Origin: Gemmatimonadaceae bacterium
Lineage (GTDB): Bacteria; Latescibacterota; UBA2968; UBA8231
Reading direction: 5' to 3'
NCBI GenBank assembly: GCA_002726335.1
Contig: PBSR01000008.1
Location: 10,166 to 15,408, forward strand
Length of the DNA stretch: 5,243 bases
A program made the position numbers and the translations under genes. Below the pieces are notes generated by a model. That model was given only the letters and a program-made list of their open reading frames with translations, did not search any database and was not told where the DNA came from. Positions 4,500 through 5,243 of this stretch are shown here, piece after piece; the stretch's first letter is position 1; each line of letters opens with the position of its first letter.

Positions 4500-5243
4500 C
4501 AGCTCATCCGCCGGAATCCGGCGTACCCGAGCGGGTCCTCTTCGCCGTCGACGCCACCCTTCGGGAAATACTCCGACCAGCGTCGGCTCACTTTCTTCAC
4601 CGTCAAGTCGTCGGCGAACAGCTCATCGGGATAACCGGGCTTCATGCGGCAGTCGAAGAGGATGGGCGCTCCCAGGATTTCGTGATGGCGGTGCAGCCGC
4701 GAGGTGGCGGCATGGATGTCAGCGGCAGGCTCGAAGCGGATGAAAGTACTCCAGAGGAACGTGATGTTGCGTTCGACGATGCTGCTGTCATCGACGAGGA
4801 ACACCAGGGGCCAGTCCGCGATCCGGGCGTCGGCAACCAGCGTCCTGCCATAGTCGGGATCATCCGAGTAAGAAGGGCCGGCGACGGCGATGGCCCCGGC
4901 ACAGTAGGTGGCCACACTGCGGGCGCCCCCCGGCAGTTCACCGCGGAACTCGCTCGGCAGCTCGCGTACCGGGTCACCTACACCGAGCAGGATGCCCTTG
5001 CTGCCCTCGTTCACGGCGGGTCCCGTATAGTCGAGGGTGTCCATGGCGAGGTTGGCTAGCACGAACAGGTCTGTCTCGAAATGGCACCGGGCCAGCACGT
5101 AGGGCAGGACCTTGCGGAAGTCTCGCTGATCGATAGAGGGATCGTCGAAAACGACGAGGAACTTCGTCAGCGCCAGTTGACCTCCGTCCTCGCCGAGGAT
5201 GCGGAAAGCGAATTTCATCGACTCCCGACGGTAGCGTTCGCGT
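4499..5243 (-). CDS. UbiD-family decarboxylase, C-terminal part (start beyond right edge)
   Basis: The C-terminal region matches UbiD-type (de)carboxylases, which use prenylated FMN to decarboxylate aromatic or alpha,beta-unsaturated acids. Telling segments are ALTKFLVVFDD followed by RDFRKVLPYVLARC, then ANLAMDTLDYTGPAVNEGSK, and near the end RMKPGYPDELF and RRWSEYF; E. coli UbiD has matching TKF-plus-DDD and DATNKWPGE-like segments. The first in-window Met, at 5218, gives only 239 residues, about half the family length. The frame stays open to the window edge (the preceding residues read RERYRRES), and no Shine-Dalgarno site precedes that Met. The gene therefore very probably begins outside the window. 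The prenyl-FMN-binding N-terminal part and the catalytic Glu-Arg-Glu set would lie there and cannot be checked. It is the most upstream operon gene visible and ends in TGATG, overlapping the next start by one base. The specific substrate is unknown, so no gene symbol is given. Confidence 0.85.
   Translation of the reverse strand, partial: RERYRRESMKFAFRILGEDGGQLALTKFLVVFDDPSIDQRDFRKVLPYVLARCHFETDLFVLANLAMDTLDYTGPAVNEGSKGILLGVGDPVRELPSEFRGELPGGARSVATYCAGAIAVAGPSYSDDPDYGRTLVADARIADWPLVFLVDDSSIVERNITFLWSTFIRFEPAADIHAATSRLHRHHEILGAPILFDCRMKPGYPDELFADDLTVKKVSRRWSEYFPKGGVDGEEDPLGYAGFRRMS

Noticed and set aside
4052..5059. 335-codon plus-strand reading frame
   Set aside because: It is antisense to both the TIM-barrel and UbiD-type genes, and its composition is rich in Pro, Arg and Ser as expected for a shadow frame.

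Overview
The window is GC-rich bacterial DNA with tightly packed genes, start/stop overlaps and Shine-Dalgarno sites. No ribosomal or tRNA gene or other taxonomic marker is visible, so I cannot name the organism. The gene mix (an IS110-type transposase beside a UbiD-family / TIM-barrel / amidase cassette) would suit an environmental, possibly uncultivated, heterotroph; that is inference only.

Left part (1-498, + strand): the 3' portion of a tyrosine-rich protein that I do not recognise. It is open through the left edge and probably begins outside the window. A 120-base gap (499-618) with one clean inverted repeat and a strong ribosome binding site leads into an IS110-family transposase (619-1713, + strand). 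Its DEDD residues and its C-terminal Transposase_20-type region are intact.

Middle part (1714-2226): about 510 bases with no convincing gene. It starts with an inverted repeat across the transposase stop codon, then a small hairpin with a UUCG loop, then an exact 39-bp tandem duplication whose units each fold as an imperfect hairpin. Several more short hairpins follow up to the end of the amidase gene. IS110/IS1111 elements encode a guide ('bridge' or 'seek') RNA in a non-coding flank, so this stretch is the best candidate for such an RNA. The right end of the element is not resolved.

Right part (2227-5243, all - strand): three genes read leftward as one unit. They are the C-terminal part of a UbiD-family decarboxylase (start beyond the right edge), a xylose-isomerase-like TIM-barrel protein, and an amidase-signature hydrolase. 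The first junction is TGATG (1-base overlap) and the second is ATGA (4-base overlap), so the three are almost certainly co-transcribed and translationally coupled. A plausible but unproven reading is a small catabolic pathway for an aromatic or unsaturated carboxylic acid or amide. The TIM-barrel protein has unusual residues where this fold normally binds its metal. The operon and the IS element converge on the 1714-2226 intergenic region.
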